IMG/VR virus record: IMGVR_UViG_3300030109_003848
Span: 1-29,477 of that record
Direction: 5' to 3' (one strand)
Source of the DNA: a virus
Length of the DNA stretch: 29,477 nucleotides
Numbering within the stretch: position 1 is the first letter of the stretch; each line of letters opens with the position of its first letter. The notes beneath the pieces are model-generated. The model made no database searches, had not been told where the DNA came from, and worked only from the letters and a program-made list of their open reading frames with translations. Positions 13,610-22,634 of the stretch are shown here, piece after piece. Made by a program: the position numbers and the translations under genes.

Positions 13610-15756
13610 TGGCTGAAATAAAAAGATTTGAAGGAAGTAACGTATTCAACAAACCCATTGGGGTAGTGCGTCCATCTTCTGCAGGCGTTGAAGCAGCACA
13701 AGCATTGTCAAGAGCCGGCACTGCTATGTTCCAAGCATCTTATGAACAAGAGGTTATAAAACAAAAAGAACTTGGTCAACAAACTGGCCTTACAATGAAT
13801 TTGCGAGATACAGAACAAAATCTCGTTATCAGGTCAATTCCATCTGGATTATCTCCTGTAGCAGCCAGATCAGCACAAGGTGTTGTGGACAGACGATACG
13901 TTGAGTCACTAAATCTTGATATGAAGAATCGCGCAGCAAATTTGCGCAATCAGTTTGAAAATGATCCAGATGGATTTGATGTAGCTTATACAGAATATAT
14001 TAACGAGACAGCTAAGAATGCTGGCAGATACTCACAACAAGCACGTGAGATTGGTCTTACTTATGCAGGACAAAACTATGCCGCTTTAACAGCAGACAAG
14101 CTGGAGTTTGAGGACCGTATAGACTTCAACAACATGTTTGCAAATCTTACGCAAGAGATTGATGAGATTGGCGTGCTAACTGCAGCAGGGCAAACATCTG
14201 CATTTGCCAACGCTAGATTCAATGAACTTGTAAAAGATGGTGGTAGCATTGATCAGCTTGTTGCCAAACATGGTGACAGGCTTGGTGTTACCCAAGGACC
14301 AGAGCTAAAGAACCGTGTACGCACCGCTTTCTATGGTGGGCAGATACAAAATCTGGCTACGCAATTGGAGGTGTTCCATCGGGAACAGAATCCATTTACT
14401 TCTGAAAGCACTACAACGCAATACATGCGATATGTGCAGGATGCTTTGCGTAAAGGCAATGTAAGCAGCTTACCACCGGCTGTTGCTGCCAATCTGGATC
14501 AGCTTGGTTTTAATGACGCATTTCTACAGCGTCCCGGTATGGCTCGCGTGAGAGATACCTTGGCATCAAAACTTGCTGTTATTGAAGGCAATAGAGAAGA
14601 GATATTTAACTCTAATAAAGCGGCTGTAAATTTACGAAGAATCGGAATGAATGTTGAATCTGGTCGTCCTGTGAGTAGCACGGACGCGAGCACGTTTTTG
14701 ACAGCAGCAAAGATACCAGATGCCTATGCTTTGGCTGATTTGATGCCAGAGCTTTTTAGAGAAAAAGAAGATGGCACTCCCGGGTTTGCTAGAGAGGACT
14801 TAGAACCTGTCCGACAGGTTATCTTTGGCAGAGGTGGGATGCCTCAACAATTATTAGATATGCTAGGTGATCCAGCTATCGTGCAAGACATTGTTGCGCG
14901 TGATCCAAGCATGTTGCGCACACTCACCAATGTGTACAGACAGGCTACCATCACCAACCAAGGTGGCTTCCAACAAAGAACATATAGAGGACTTGATGAT
15001 TCTGCTATCGTCTTCTGGAATACGATAGATGCTTATTCCAACTCTGTTCGTACAATGGATACCAATGCGTTCTTTGCCAAGTACACAGAAATACAGGGGA
15101 TGGAAAAAAAGACACGCGATACCATCCTTAATTCAAATTTCAAAGCAGCGGGTATAAAGAACGGTGGACTCGCAGAGTTCATCTATTCATCGACAGGTAT
15201 GGACAGAAACGATGCTGCGCAATTTGCTTTTATGGAAAGCTATGCGGATGAGCTTATCATTATGCATGGTCACGAGAAGGCTGCAAAGATTCTCAAGCGC
15301 ACATCAGAAGATTTGTTTGTTGATAGCGAGATCGTGTTTGGCGACTTCCCAACTCGTTATGATCCGAATGCAGCATTCCCTGATGCAGATGAAAGAAACG
15401 TCTTTGCGGATCAGGTTGTAAGTCAGTTGTATCGCCATCCAGAAGGCAAGAATATGCGACTTGGCCGGGATGTATTTCTTGCACCAGACCCAAGAGAGGG
15501 GCCTGTCCTGCCGGTGTACACATTGGTTGATAGAGATGGCATTGCTTTAGTTGTAAACGGAGAGCCTTTGCAAGTTAGCTCCAATCAAGTTCTAGCAACC
15601 CGCGCTGCTCGCACTAAACAAGATCGAGCGAAGCTACAGGCAGATGCCATAGAAGCCTTTGAGGCACGACTGCGTTTTGAACGTGCTGTGACTGCGGCAA
15701 GAACTGAAGAAGCAGATGATATTGATACTATGGCATCTCAATTGAGGTTCCCATAA
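13609..15756 (+). CDS. Internal virion protein (T7 gp15-like)
   Basis: 715 aa, close to the length of T7 gp15. Largely helical, with many Ala/Arg/Gln and no membrane segment. The start KRFEGSNVFNKPIGVVRPSS followed by an Ala-rich helix is the usual opening of the large internal proteins in marine podoviruses. Later segments include GRYSQQAREIGLTYAGQNY near residue 140 and the C-terminal charged helix AIEAFEARLRFERAVTAART. In T7 this protein forms the periplasmic tunnel for DNA with gp16. No enzymatic motif visible. One-base overlaps on both sides. Confidence 0.8.
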   Translation: MAEIKRFEGSNVFNKPIGVVRPSSAGVEAAQALSRAGTAMFQASYEQEVIKQKELGQQTGLTMNLRDTEQNLVIRSIPSGLSPVAARSAQGVVDRRYVESLNLDMKNRAANLRNQFENDPDGFDVAYTEYINETAKNAGRYSQQAREIGLTYAGQNYAALTADKLEFEDRIDFNNMFANLTQEIDEIGVLTAAGQTSAFANARFNELVKDGGSIDQLVAKHGDRLGVTQGPELKNRVRTAFYGGQIQNLATQLEVFHREQNPFTSESTTTQYMRYVQDALRKGNVSSLPPAVAANLDQLGFNDAFLQRPGMARVRDTLASKLAVIEGNREEIFNSNKAAVNLRRIGMNVESGRPVSSTDASTFLTAAKIPDAYALADLMPELFREKEDGTPGFAREDLEPVRQVIFGRGGMPQQLLDMLGDPAIVQDIVARDPSMLRTLTNVYRQATITNQGGFQQRTYRGLDDSAIVFWNTIDAYSNSVRTMDTNAFFAKYTEIQGMEKKTRDTILNSNFKAAGIKNGGLAEFIYSSTGMDRNDAAQFAFMESYADELIIMHGHEKAAKILKRTSEDLFVDSEIVFGDFPTRYDPNAAFPDADERNVFADQVVSQLYRHPEGKNMRLGRDVFLAPDPREGPVLPVYTLVDRDGIALVVNGEPLQVSSNQVLATRAARTKQDRAKLQADAIEAFEARLRFERAVTAARTEEADDIDTMASQLRFP

Positions 15757-18700
15757 TGGACATTGGGCGTAGAGATTTCTTTATTGCAGCAGAGCCGGGG
15801 TTCATTAATGAAGCTGTAGACCCGACTTGGGCTGAAACATGGCGTGCGAGTGTTGGCTACAACAACATGCCTCTTATTGAATCAATTGATGAGTTTCAAA
15901 GGTTCGGCAAGGTTGAGCGGCTTGAAGGCTATGATCCTGTTGAAAGCATGACTGATGATGATCTTCCGTTTTACGAAGATTTAGTCAGGGCAAAAAATCC
16001 AGAACATTTTGATTATATTAGAGAGCGAGTAGATAGGGCCAATCAAAGAAGAGACATTCTAGCGAGAGGGCATTGGTCTGCCGCCCTTGCTGGTGGAGTC
16101 ACTGATCCACTGTTTCTTACAACATTTGTTCCCGGTCTCAATGCTATTGGTCTTGGCAGAACAGTGCTTTCTGCTACTGGCAGGGCGTCTGCACTTGGAT
16201 TTGGTTTTGGTATAGCAAGTGAAGCTCGTCGTGCGCCATTTGCTGTTGCTGATGAGGAGTATGAGGCTGCAATGAATGTTGCATCTGCTACTGCTATCAG
16301 TGGGTTTTTTGGTGGTGCTTTTAAGGGTGCTGGATACATGATGCCCTTTGTCGAGTCGTCAGCCAAAAAGGTGGGGCGATTAGCGCGCGGCGAAAAGATC
16401 AAGCATATCTGGGGTGACGGAGCAGCAAATCTTGATGATGGCGTAGCTGTCAAAAGGGGAAGCGAATACGAACCTGTTGTAGATGCAACAATAGTTAGTG
16501 GCCCAGTCCATAAACAAATGTCTATGGATCATGTGCCGCAAGACGTAAAAAAAATGATGCTCGATCTTGTTGGGAATAGTTCGATCCCGGTGCAGGGCAA
16601 CAGAGCAGGCATTGCAACACAGTCTGTTGCCCAAGTTTCTGCCACATTCGAGGGACTGTATTACAATCTTGAAGCCTCTCTAAGAGATTTTCATAAGCAA
16701 CATATTGGTGCGGGTGAAAAGGCTCGGTCTGTAATGGGGATATACAGTCCATTTACGCGAGAGCTTGATGGTTTTATTGAAGATACGATGAAGAGAAGAA
16801 TCCTAATGGATCATCCAGACCCTGCTATTGCAAGGTCAGCTATGGATGGCATCAGTGATGCGCAAAGAGAAGCCATCAAGATGATCGACACCGTAATCGA
16901 AGGATTGGGTGAAGACCTTACTTACACTGGCGTTCTCAAAACAAACGAACAAATTACAAAAAATTTAGCAAGAGACGCTGAACGCATCGAAGCAAAAGCC
17001 AAACTGATGGCAGATATCGAAGCTAAGAAGCGGGCAGATGGTACATATTCTCAAAAGCAGTTTGCTAAAATCAAACAACTTGAAGATGAGATAGAAGCAA
17101 TACGAGGTCGTATGTCTCGTAATGAAGCTGCCTTGAACTCTCCTCCTAGGAGAAATTTTAAGTTTGGAATCTACTACAACAAAGAACTGCTTCTAAATGA
17201 TGCCGCTGCCAGAGAAGAGCTTACAGGTATATTTGAAAGGCACTACACAAGGCAGCGCCTTGACGCAAAAGAAACTATTGCTGATGCAGGAACGAGCGCC
17301 AGAGAAGACGCAGAACGGACTGTTAATCGTATCCTTACTGATGATGCTGATGACTTTGAAGGTCTGACTCCCTCGGAACCAAAAGACTACGTCGGTGGTG
17401 CAAAGCATTTGCGACATCGCAAAACAAACATTCCTGAATATGAGATTGCTGATTTTATGCTGCTCGGCAGAGATGCTTTGCATGCGTACATCTCGAGAGT
17501 TGGTAAGCAAATTGCTTTTGCTCAGAAGTTTAAGGGTCGAAATATTGATGAAGTGTTAGAAGACCTAACAGACTCGATGAGAAAGAATGGCAATAGTGAC
17601 AAGCAAATATCTGATGCAAGAAAAGCATTCAGTGGTGATTATCTTAGGGTAATGGGCGCGTATCGGCGTGATCCTGACCGTCTCGATAATCAGATTGCAC
17701 AAGTTATGAAAGGTGTATCTGGATGGACCTATCTGCCACTTGCTGGCATTTCAGCAATGACAGATGTTGGCTCTATCGCACTTGCGCACGGCTTCAAAGA
17801 TACTGTGTCTGCTGGCATCAAGGTTCTCGATGACATTGGATTTGTTGGCAAGGTAGTCAAAGACTTACAAGCCAGTGGTGAGGGGCTTGATATTTCATAC
17901 AGCATCATGGGGCGTGAACTTGTTTCTGATACTGTAAGGAGAATAAATTCAAGCAGGGCAGAGAAGTTTGTAAACTTTGGAAACAAAGTCTACTACACAG
18001 CAAACTTTCTTGGCCCAATCACTCAAGCTGGCAAGATTCTAAATGCTATTGCGGTCAATAACTCTTTCATCAAACTGTCACGGCAACTTGTCTCTGGCAA
18101 AATAAGCAAAAGAGATGAAGAGTTCCTGCGCAGATTCGGCATTTCAGATGAGTTGGCCGAGTATATGCAGAAGATGCCGATTGAGAAATCTTCTACATCG
18201 AGCATGGAGTTTGCAAACACAACCGCTTGGGACAGGTCTACACCGCAGGCGCGTGAGTTTGTCAGGCAGTATCAGGCTGCTGTTTCAGCACATACAAACA
18301 ACACCATCATCATGGGGCAAACATTTGATAAGCCTATGATTGTTGATGGCATGATGTATATGAAAGACAATGCTTACTTCCAGATGATGCGCAAAGCATT
18401 TCCATCTCTTTACAAAATCGACAAAAGAGCATCTTACGGAACAGAGCAGCTCATCCGTCTGGATAGCGGCATGCTTAGCCTTCCATTCACATTTATGAAC
18501 TTTGCATTTGGTGCAAACAATAAGATTGTGAATGCAATGCGTGATCCAAATAGAAAGTACAGAGTACAAGGGGCGATTGCTCTTATTGGCCTGTCATATA
18601 TGTCTCTTGCAATCAAGAAGCCGGACTATTGGTTTGAGAAGCGTGAAAGCCCTGAAGTCATTGCTAGGGTCATTGATCACTCTGGCTTGCTAGGTGTTTA

Positions 18701-19004
18701 TAGCGACATTGGATATATGGGCCTGCAAATGGCAGCAAATGTTGGCATGTTCCCAGAGGAGGGGATCGGCCCATTCGTGCCTAAGTATGTTAGCCCAGAT
18801 AAAGAAGACAGGTTGTTTGATGCTTTGACTGAACCTTTTGGCGCACCGGCTGGGTTGGCTTTGTCATACAGTAGAGCCATAAATGACTTTCTAAATGGAC
18901 GGTACAATGAAGGTTCTGCAGAGCTTTTCTACAACTCACCATTCTTAGGATTGCCCTACATCAAAGGTGATGCAAAAGAGGTCTTGCTTGGTGGAAGGAA
19001 CTAA
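15756..19004 (+). CDS. Internal virion protein (T7 gp16-like), 1082 aa
   Basis: Largest protein of the window and last of the internal set. N-terminal FFIAAEPGFINEAVDPTWAE and VERLEGYDPVE, then a Gly/Ala-rich hydrophobic stretch (GHWSAALAGGVTDPLFLTTF around residue 106, GLGRTVLSATGRASALGFGF around 133) that could insert in membranes, a long charged middle with coiled coil (KLMADIEAKKRADGTYSQKQ), and a second hydrophobic part near 640-690. I do not see the Glu-containing lytic transglycosylase signature that many gp16 proteins carry at the N-terminus. Together with the two preceding proteins it should form the DNA ejection channel. A 42-base gap with a fresh ribosome site separates it from the fibre gene. 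Confidence 0.85.
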   Translation: MDIGRRDFFIAAEPGFINEAVDPTWAETWRASVGYNNMPLIESIDEFQRFGKVERLEGYDPVESMTDDDLPFYEDLVRAKNPEHFDYIRERVDRANQRRDILARGHWSAALAGGVTDPLFLTTFVPGLNAIGLGRTVLSATGRASALGFGFGIASEARRAPFAVADEEYEAAMNVASATAISGFFGGAFKGAGYMMPFVESSAKKVGRLARGEKIKHIWGDGAANLDDGVAVKRGSEYEPVVDATIVSGPVHKQMSMDHVPQDVKKMMLDLVGNSSIPVQGNRAGIATQSVAQVSATFEGLYYNLEASLRDFHKQHIGAGEKARSVMGIYSPFTRELDGFIEDTMKRRILMDHPDPAIARSAMDGISDAQREAIKMIDTVIEGLGEDLTYTGVLKTNEQITKNLARDAERIEAKAKLMADIEAKKRADGTYSQKQFAKIKQLEDEIEAIRGRMSRNEAALNSPPRRNFKFGIYYNKELLLNDAAAREELTGIFERHYTRQRLDAKETIADAGTSAREDAERTVNRILTDDADDFEGLTPSEPKDYVGGAKHLRHRKTNIPEYEIADFMLLGRDALHAYISRVGKQIAFAQKFKGRNIDEVLEDLTDSMRKNGNSDKQISDARKAFSGDYLRVMGAYRRDPDRLDNQIAQVMKGVSGWTYLPLAGISAMTDVGSIALAHGFKDTVSAGIKVLDDIGFVGKVVKDLQASGEGLDISYSIMGRELVSDTVRRINSSRAEKFVNFGNKVYYTANFLGPITQAGKILNAIAVNNSFIKLSRQLVSGKISKRDEEFLRRFGISDELAEYMQKMPIEKSSTSSMEFANTTAWDRSTPQAREFVRQYQAAVSAHTNNTIIMGQTFDKPMIVDGMMYMKDNAYFQMMRKAFPSLYKIDKRASYGTEQLIRLDSGMLSLPFTFMNFAFGANNKIVNAMRDPNRKYRVQGAIALIGLSYMSLAIKKPDYWFEKRESPEVIARVIDHSGLLGVYSDIGYMGLQMAANVGMFPEEGIGPFVPKYVSPDKEDRLFDALTEPFGAPAGLALSYSRAINDFLNGRYNEGSAELFYNSPFLGLPYIKGDAKEVLLGGRN

Positions 19005-19046
19005 TTGTGCGTAGACAATCTCATATTGCATGGGTAGGAGAATATT

Positions 19047-19736
19047 ATGACTATTAGTTTGAGTTCAAACGTCGCTCGACAATCATATTCTGTATCGCAG
19101 GGTGTAACGCAATCTGCCTTTACAGTTAGTTTTGTCTTTTTTGATAACGATGATTTGAATGTTTTTGTTGATGGCACACTCAAGACATTAACCACTCACT
19201 ACACTGTGAGTGGTGGCAGCGGCTCTGCTGGCACTGTCACCATGACAAGCGGCAATGAAGTTACTGGCATCAGTGGCGGTAGTACAGTGGTCATTACACG
19301 TAGTATTGATCTTGATCGTATTACAGATTTCCCATCATCTGGCCCGTTTGCTGTTGCAACACTGAATACAGAATTAGATCGCTTTACTGCTATATCTGCT
19401 GATCTGAAAGATGGCACTGATCGAACGGTCCGATTGCAGGATCAAGATGAAACACAATCGATGGAACTGCCTTTGAAGGCAGATAGATTAGGCAAAGTTT
19501 TAGGATTCAACACTACTACTGGCGCTGTTGAGGCTACTACCCTTAGTTCTTCAGCAACAATTACTGCTGGTATATCAGAGAATAATTTTCTGCAAGCCAC
19601 TACTGGCATAGTTGATAATGATTTTTTGCGTGTTGATGGCACTAAGATTGAGGGACGTTCTTCTTCTGAAATGGCATCAGATATAGGTGCGGCATCTCTT
19701 GATGATGTAACAGCTTTAGCAATAGCATTAGGATGA
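19047..19736 (+). CDS. Tail fibre attachment protein, T7 gp17 N-terminal type
   Basis: 229 aa. Residues 1-150 follow the conserved T7 fibre N-terminal domain: SYSVSQGVTQSAFTVSFVFF, DDLNVFVDGT, HYTVSGGSGSAGTVTMTSGN, TVVITRSIDLDRITDFPSSG, LNTELDRFTAISADLKD, and PLKADRLGKVLGF leading into the shaft. T7 gp17 is 553 aa; here the protein stops soon after the start of the shaft, so receptor binding must be done by separate downstream proteins. It attaches to the nozzle. AGGAGAAT precedes the ATG. The C-terminus ends in a short Asp/Ala-rich helix. Confidence 0.9.
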   Translation: MTISLSSNVARQSYSVSQGVTQSAFTVSFVFFDNDDLNVFVDGTLKTLTTHYTVSGGSGSAGTVTMTSGNEVTGISGGSTVVITRSIDLDRITDFPSSGPFAVATLNTELDRFTAISADLKDGTDRTVRLQDQDETQSMELPLKADRLGKVLGFNTTTGAVEATTLSSSATITAGISENNFLQATTGIVDNDFLRVDGTKIEGRSSSEMASDIGAASLDDVTALAIALG

Positions 19737-19742
19737 GGAAAC

Positions 19743-20102
19743 ATGGCTAACACTTTCAAAGTAGTATCGCACGATGTGATGCCAGCAAGTGCTGGCACGC
19801 CAGAAGACCTCTACACTACGCCGGGGTCAACTACGACTGTTGTTATTGGATTGTTGATTGCAAACATCCACACGGCGCAAGTTACTGCAACAGTTAAACT
19901 TGTTTCAGATACATCTGGTGGTGGTCGAGCAGCAACAAATACAACAACTGATCTTATCAAGGCAGCGCCTATTCCTGTTGGTTCATCGATGGAAGTGCCG
20001 CTTGGTGGCAAGCTGGTTCTGGAAACAACGGATAAAGTGCAAATAGATTGCTCTGTTGCTGACAAGGTTTCTGTGACCATGAGCATTATGGAGATCACAT
20101 GA
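19743..20102 (+). CDS. Small fibre-region structural protein, 119 aa
   Basis: Beta-rich Thr/Val/Ser sequence: FKVVSHDVMPASAGTPEDLY, then STTTVVIGLLIANIHTAQVT, a Gly-rich loop, and VPLGGKLVLETTDKVQIDCS. Small proteins of this layout ('IANxxxxxVTVxVxL...LxxGDxIqV') are common in marine phages next to fibre genes, where they may be fibre tips or decoration. Four-base ATGA junction with the next gene; GAGGAAAC lies before the ATG. Function unproven. Confidence 0.7.
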   Translation: MANTFKVVSHDVMPASAGTPEDLYTTPGSTTTVVIGLLIANIHTAQVTATVKLVSDTSGGGRAATNTTTDLIKAAPIPVGSSMEVPLGGKLVLETTDKVQIDCSVADKVSVTMSIMEIT

Positions 20103-20287
20103 GCAAGGATCGTTTCATTGGCAAAGATGGGCGTCAGACTAGTTACGAAAGTATTATTCGACAGAATGAACAGACTGTATCTGCAAGTTTGACAATTGAT
20201 GCCACAAACAACGCGATGTCCGCTGGCCCTATCACGATTGATACCAGCACCACCGTCACTGTCAATGGATATTGGAGCATCGTATGA
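20099..20287 (+). CDS. Small fibre-region protein, 62 aa
   Basis: After a charged start (SKDRFIGKDGRQTSYESI), the C-terminal half NNAMSAGPITIDTSTTVTVN then GYWSIV is the common 'AMSxGPITI...VTVxGxWxIV' ending of marine phage tail proteins. ATGA overlaps at both ends couple it to its neighbours. Probably a structural part of the fibre complex; no direct evidence of role. Confidence 0.68.
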   Translation: MSKDRFIGKDGRQTSYESIIRQNEQTVSASLTIDATNNAMSAGPITIDTSTTVTVNGYWSIV

Positions 20288-20682
20288 CCAGCGTATTGAA
20301 TGTAGACACAATTGCTGACAAGGCGGGTACGGGGCCGGTTACGCTGACTAAACAAACTGCGGCAAAGGGGTTTGTTTCTTTCAAGGGAACAAGCACTGTT
20401 ACGGTTCACGACAGCCAAAATACAAGTTCTGTCACAGATTTGGATACAGGTCGATATAGACCAAACTTTACCAATTCCATGTCAAATGACACATACAGCC
20501 CTGCTGGGGGGTGCTTTGATAGTGGGGAAACTGGGTCTGGTGGTCACCTTATATCTCTCTACACTGACGGTGGTAGCACTATGGCAACTGGTTCTTTATC
20601 GGTTTCTACAAGAGAACATGCCGGTGGTTCCAGAAATGACGTGACGCAAGCTAATGTCACTATTCACGGAGACCTCGCATAA
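20284..20682 (+). CDS. Fibre-like protein, GDLA paralogue 1
   Basis: 132 aa. Starts MTSVLNVDTIADKAGTGPVT and ends NVTIHGDLA. It shares with the next two genes an N-terminal LNVDTI/LRVNTL segment, a central DS-x-N-x-SS-x-TD-x-x-TG block (DSQNTSSVTDLDTGRYRPNF) and the C-terminal GDLA. The start at 20284 is preferred over an in-frame ATG at 20272 because GGAG lies six bases before it and it makes an ATGA junction. These modular beta proteins are frequent in marine phages and are likely fibre or receptor-binding parts. Confidence 0.78.
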   Translation: MTSVLNVDTIADKAGTGPVTLTKQTAAKGFVSFKGTSTVTVHDSQNTSSVTDLDTGRYRPNFTNSMSNDTYSPAGGCFDSGETGSGGHLISLYTDGGSTMATGSLSVSTREHAGGSRNDVTQANVTIHGDLA

Positions 20683-21077
20683 TGGCAAGTGAACTCAGAG
20701 TAAACACCCTGAAGGATGCCAGCGGAAACAACAGCGTGGGCATGGCATATGTCTCACAGGGCAGTGCAAAAGTATGGCTGCTTACCAACGCAGGTGCTGC
20801 GGCTCCTGACTCATTGAATGTTGCCAGCATGACAGACAACGGCACAGGTGATTACACCGCCGCCTACACGAGTTCTATGGCAAGCACTAATTATTCAATA
20901 TCTGGTATTAGCGCAATCTCAGGCTCAAGCATGAACCAGCACTGGGTTGGTAGTTCTTCGTATATTGCAACAGGTAGTTACAGGATGAACACGCTGTATG
21001 TAAACAACACTTCAGGCGGCGGTCAAATTGTAGATGCAACCTACGTATCTCTTCAGAACATGGGAGACCTTGCATAA
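20682..21077 (+). CDS. Fibre-like protein, GDLA paralogue 2
   Basis: 131 aa. N-terminus ASELRVNTLKDASGNNSVGM followed by SQGSAKVWLLTNAGAAAPDS, LNVASMTDNGTGDYTAAYTS and a C-terminal MGDLA. This is the best-known form of the family (the 'RVNTLKDASGNNS...AKVW' opening occurs in very many marine phages). The middle, around residues 75-110, shows no clear similarity to its neighbours. Starts by TAATG overlap. Gene-boundary sequence repeats that of the next gene. Confidence 0.82.
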   Translation: MASELRVNTLKDASGNNSVGMAYVSQGSAKVWLLTNAGAAAPDSLNVASMTDNGTGDYTAAYTSSMASTNYSISGISAISGSSMNQHWVGSSSYIATGSYRMNTLYVNNTSGGGQIVDATYVSLQNMGDLA

Positions 21078-21460
21078 TGGCTAGCATTCTTAATGTTGAT
21101 ACAATTTCTGGCAAGACTACGGCTGGGTCTATTTCAATTACTGGCGAAGGTAACTCGACTACTACGAATTTACAGCAAGGGTTGTTGAAGGCTTGGGCTG
21201 AAACAAATGATGACGGGCTTGTTTTAAAAGACAGTCTTAATGTTTCTGGCCTAGTTGATACCGGCACAGGTCAACAGACTTGTAATTATTCAAATTCTTT
21301 TGCGTCAGCTAACAACTCTGTTGTCACAACAGGGCAGGCTGTCGGTACAAATAATACGTTTGCAAGTTCTAATATAAGTAGTTGGATTGTTTATAGCTTC
21401 GATGGCAGCAATTATATTGACATGGCACAGGCTACAATGGCGGCGGGGGACTTGGCATGA
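21077..21460 (+). CDS. Fibre-like protein, GDLA paralogue 3
   Basis: 127 aa. ASILNVDTISGKTTAGSISI, LLKAWAETNDDG, KDSLNVSGLVDTGTGQQTCN, then a variable Ser/Asn-rich part and the ending ATMAAGDLA. Same ends and central block as the two preceding genes but a different distal part, as expected for receptor-binding variants. Starts by TAATG overlap; its stop overlaps the next start (ATGA). Confidence 0.8.
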   Translation: MASILNVDTISGKTTAGSISITGEGNSTTTNLQQGLLKAWAETNDDGLVLKDSLNVSGLVDTGTGQQTCNYSNSFASANNSVVTTGQAVGTNNTFASSNISSWIVYSFDGSNYIDMAQATMAAGDLA

Positions 21461-21918
21461 TTGCAACTCCAGACTTTCGAGGCACGCATTTATGGGAAAG
21501 GCTTTGCTGGGCTAAGGATAATCTTGAGGGTGTGCAGTCAGACTATCGGGTTGTCTTTGAAAACAGCGTGGATAAACCTGCATCTGTAATGACACCTGAT
21601 CCAAACTGGATGGCCTGTGCATTGCAAGGCGGCATCTTACCGCCTGTCTGGGTGTATTGGGAGTTAGCTAAAGATGAGGCGCAGCCTGACTTCAAGAAAC
21701 ATACACGCGGCTACTTGCTTCATGACACGGAACCGATGGGACCGATGACCGAAGAAGAGGCCATCGAATACCTCATCCAGAAGGATGTACCACAGTCTGT
21801 ATGGCAGTCGTGGGACGAGGGCAACCGCCCGAAGATGGTGATCTGTCGGAGGGAGCAACTTCCGGCAACACGCGAATGGAGAAACGCATGGCGTATCTCT
21901 GATAAACTAGCAGCATGA
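21457..21918 (+). CDS. Hypothetical phage protein, 153 aa
   Basis: Sequence opens IATPDFRGTHLWERLCWAKD and contains NWMACALQGGILPPVWVYWE (around 49-68), TEEEAIEYLIQKDVPQSVWQ and a C-terminal PATREWRNAWRISD. Conserved with other marine phages as far as I recall, but no function is known. Trp-rich and acidic, no signal or membrane segment. The C-terminal EWRNAW block resembles the opening of the next gene (RHFRGAWSLSG), a pattern seen in fibre chaperones. ATGA junction upstream. GC is higher here than in the fibre genes. Confidence 0.72.
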   Translation: MIATPDFRGTHLWERLCWAKDNLEGVQSDYRVVFENSVDKPASVMTPDPNWMACALQGGILPPVWVYWELAKDEAQPDFKKHTRGYLLHDTEPMGPMTEEEAIEYLIQKDVPQSVWQSWDEGNRPKMVICRREQLPATREWRNAWRISDKLAA

Positions 21919-21928
21919 GGAGTACTCA

Positions 21929-22297
21929 ATGACAACGTATATTGTAGATAAAGATGGTGCGTCTATTGATGCTTCTACAGCTACCGTTCCATCTGACCGT
22001 CACTTTCGTGGCGCTTGGTCTTTGTCTGGCAAGGTCATTAGCGAAAACCTGACAGAAGCAAAGAAGATTTTTCAAGACAAGATTCGAGAGGTGCGCAAGC
22101 CTCTGCTTGAAGCAGAAGATGTTGCATATATGAAAGCCCTCGAAGCTGATGATGCATCTGCCAAGACTGCCGCTGTAAATAAAAAGAAAGCATTGCGTGA
22201 TGCGCCTGCTGCATCTGCTATTGCAAACGCAGATACAATTGACAAGCTCAAGGCTGCTTGGGACACAAGTGTCTTAGGCGCAAGTCCTTACGCATAA
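21929..22297 (+). CDS. Tail fibre assembly chaperone-like protein
   Basis: 122 aa. PSDRHFRGAWSLSGKVISEN is followed by KIREVRKPLLEAEDVAYMKA and KKKALRDAPAASAIANADTI. The 'R-x-x-R-x-x-LL-x-x-x-D ... LRD' pattern is that of the phage tail assembly chaperone families found next to fibre genes. Such proteins help trimer folding and usually are not part of the virion. GAGGAGTACTCA precedes the ATG. Function inferred from motif and neighbourhood. Confidence 0.65.
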   Translation: MTTYIVDKDGASIDASTATVPSDRHFRGAWSLSGKVISENLTEAKKIFQDKIREVRKPLLEAEDVAYMKALEADDASAKTAAVNKKKALRDAPAASAIANADTIDKLKAAWDTSVLGASPYA

Positions 22298-22308
22298 GGA
22301 GAAGTAAG

Positions 22309-22620
22309 ATGACAAAACTTGCAGTAGACCAAGATCAGTTTTACCCAATACAGGCTTTAGCGCCGGGTACAACTCAAACAATTACAACAAGTGGATCAAG
22401 TGCCGCAACTAGTAGCGCTTTTGCTGCTGGTACAACCGTGGTTCGCATTGTGGCGACTAAAGATTGTCACATTACCTTTGCGGCATCCCCTACAGCTACA
22501 ACATCCCTGCCATTCATGCCTGCCAATCAGGTAGAGTATTTCAAGGTGACTGCTGGTGAAAAGTGTGCAGCTATTCAAAGCTCAGAAGCTGGCACAGTCT
22601 TTGTGACCGAGATGTCGTAG
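22309..22620 (+). CDS. Small beta-rich tail or decoration protein, 103 aa
   Basis: Start at 22309 (MTKLAVDQDQFYPIQALAPG) is chosen for the AAGGAGAAGTAAG site just upstream; the open frame extends to 22258 without a better site. Repeated Thr/Ser/Ala segments and VRIVATKDCHITFAASPTAT followed by FMPANQVEYFKVTAGEKCAA and an EAGTVFVTEMS end are typical of small virion proteins in marine phages. Its stop is immediately followed by the next ATG. Confidence 0.72.
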   Translation: MTKLAVDQDQFYPIQALAPGTTQTITTSGSSAATSSAFAAGTTVVRIVATKDCHITFAASPTATTSLPFMPANQVEYFKVTAGEKCAAIQSSEAGTVFVTEMS

Positions 22621-22634
22621 ATGCTTGGTGGTGT
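22620..22634 (+). repeat. Direct repeat GATGCTTGGTGGTGT, left copy
   Basis: Identical 15-base sequence at 22620-22634 and 23377-23391. Both copies coincide with the start of a reading frame encoding MLGGV. They bracket the receptor-binding candidate and the small gene after it (757 bases apart). Confidence 0.8.

Noticed and set aside
15756-19004. Lytic transglycosylase domain in the gp16-like protein
   Set aside because: Looked for the Glu-containing SLT signature and the A-x-GLMQ motif without success, so the function is not claimed.
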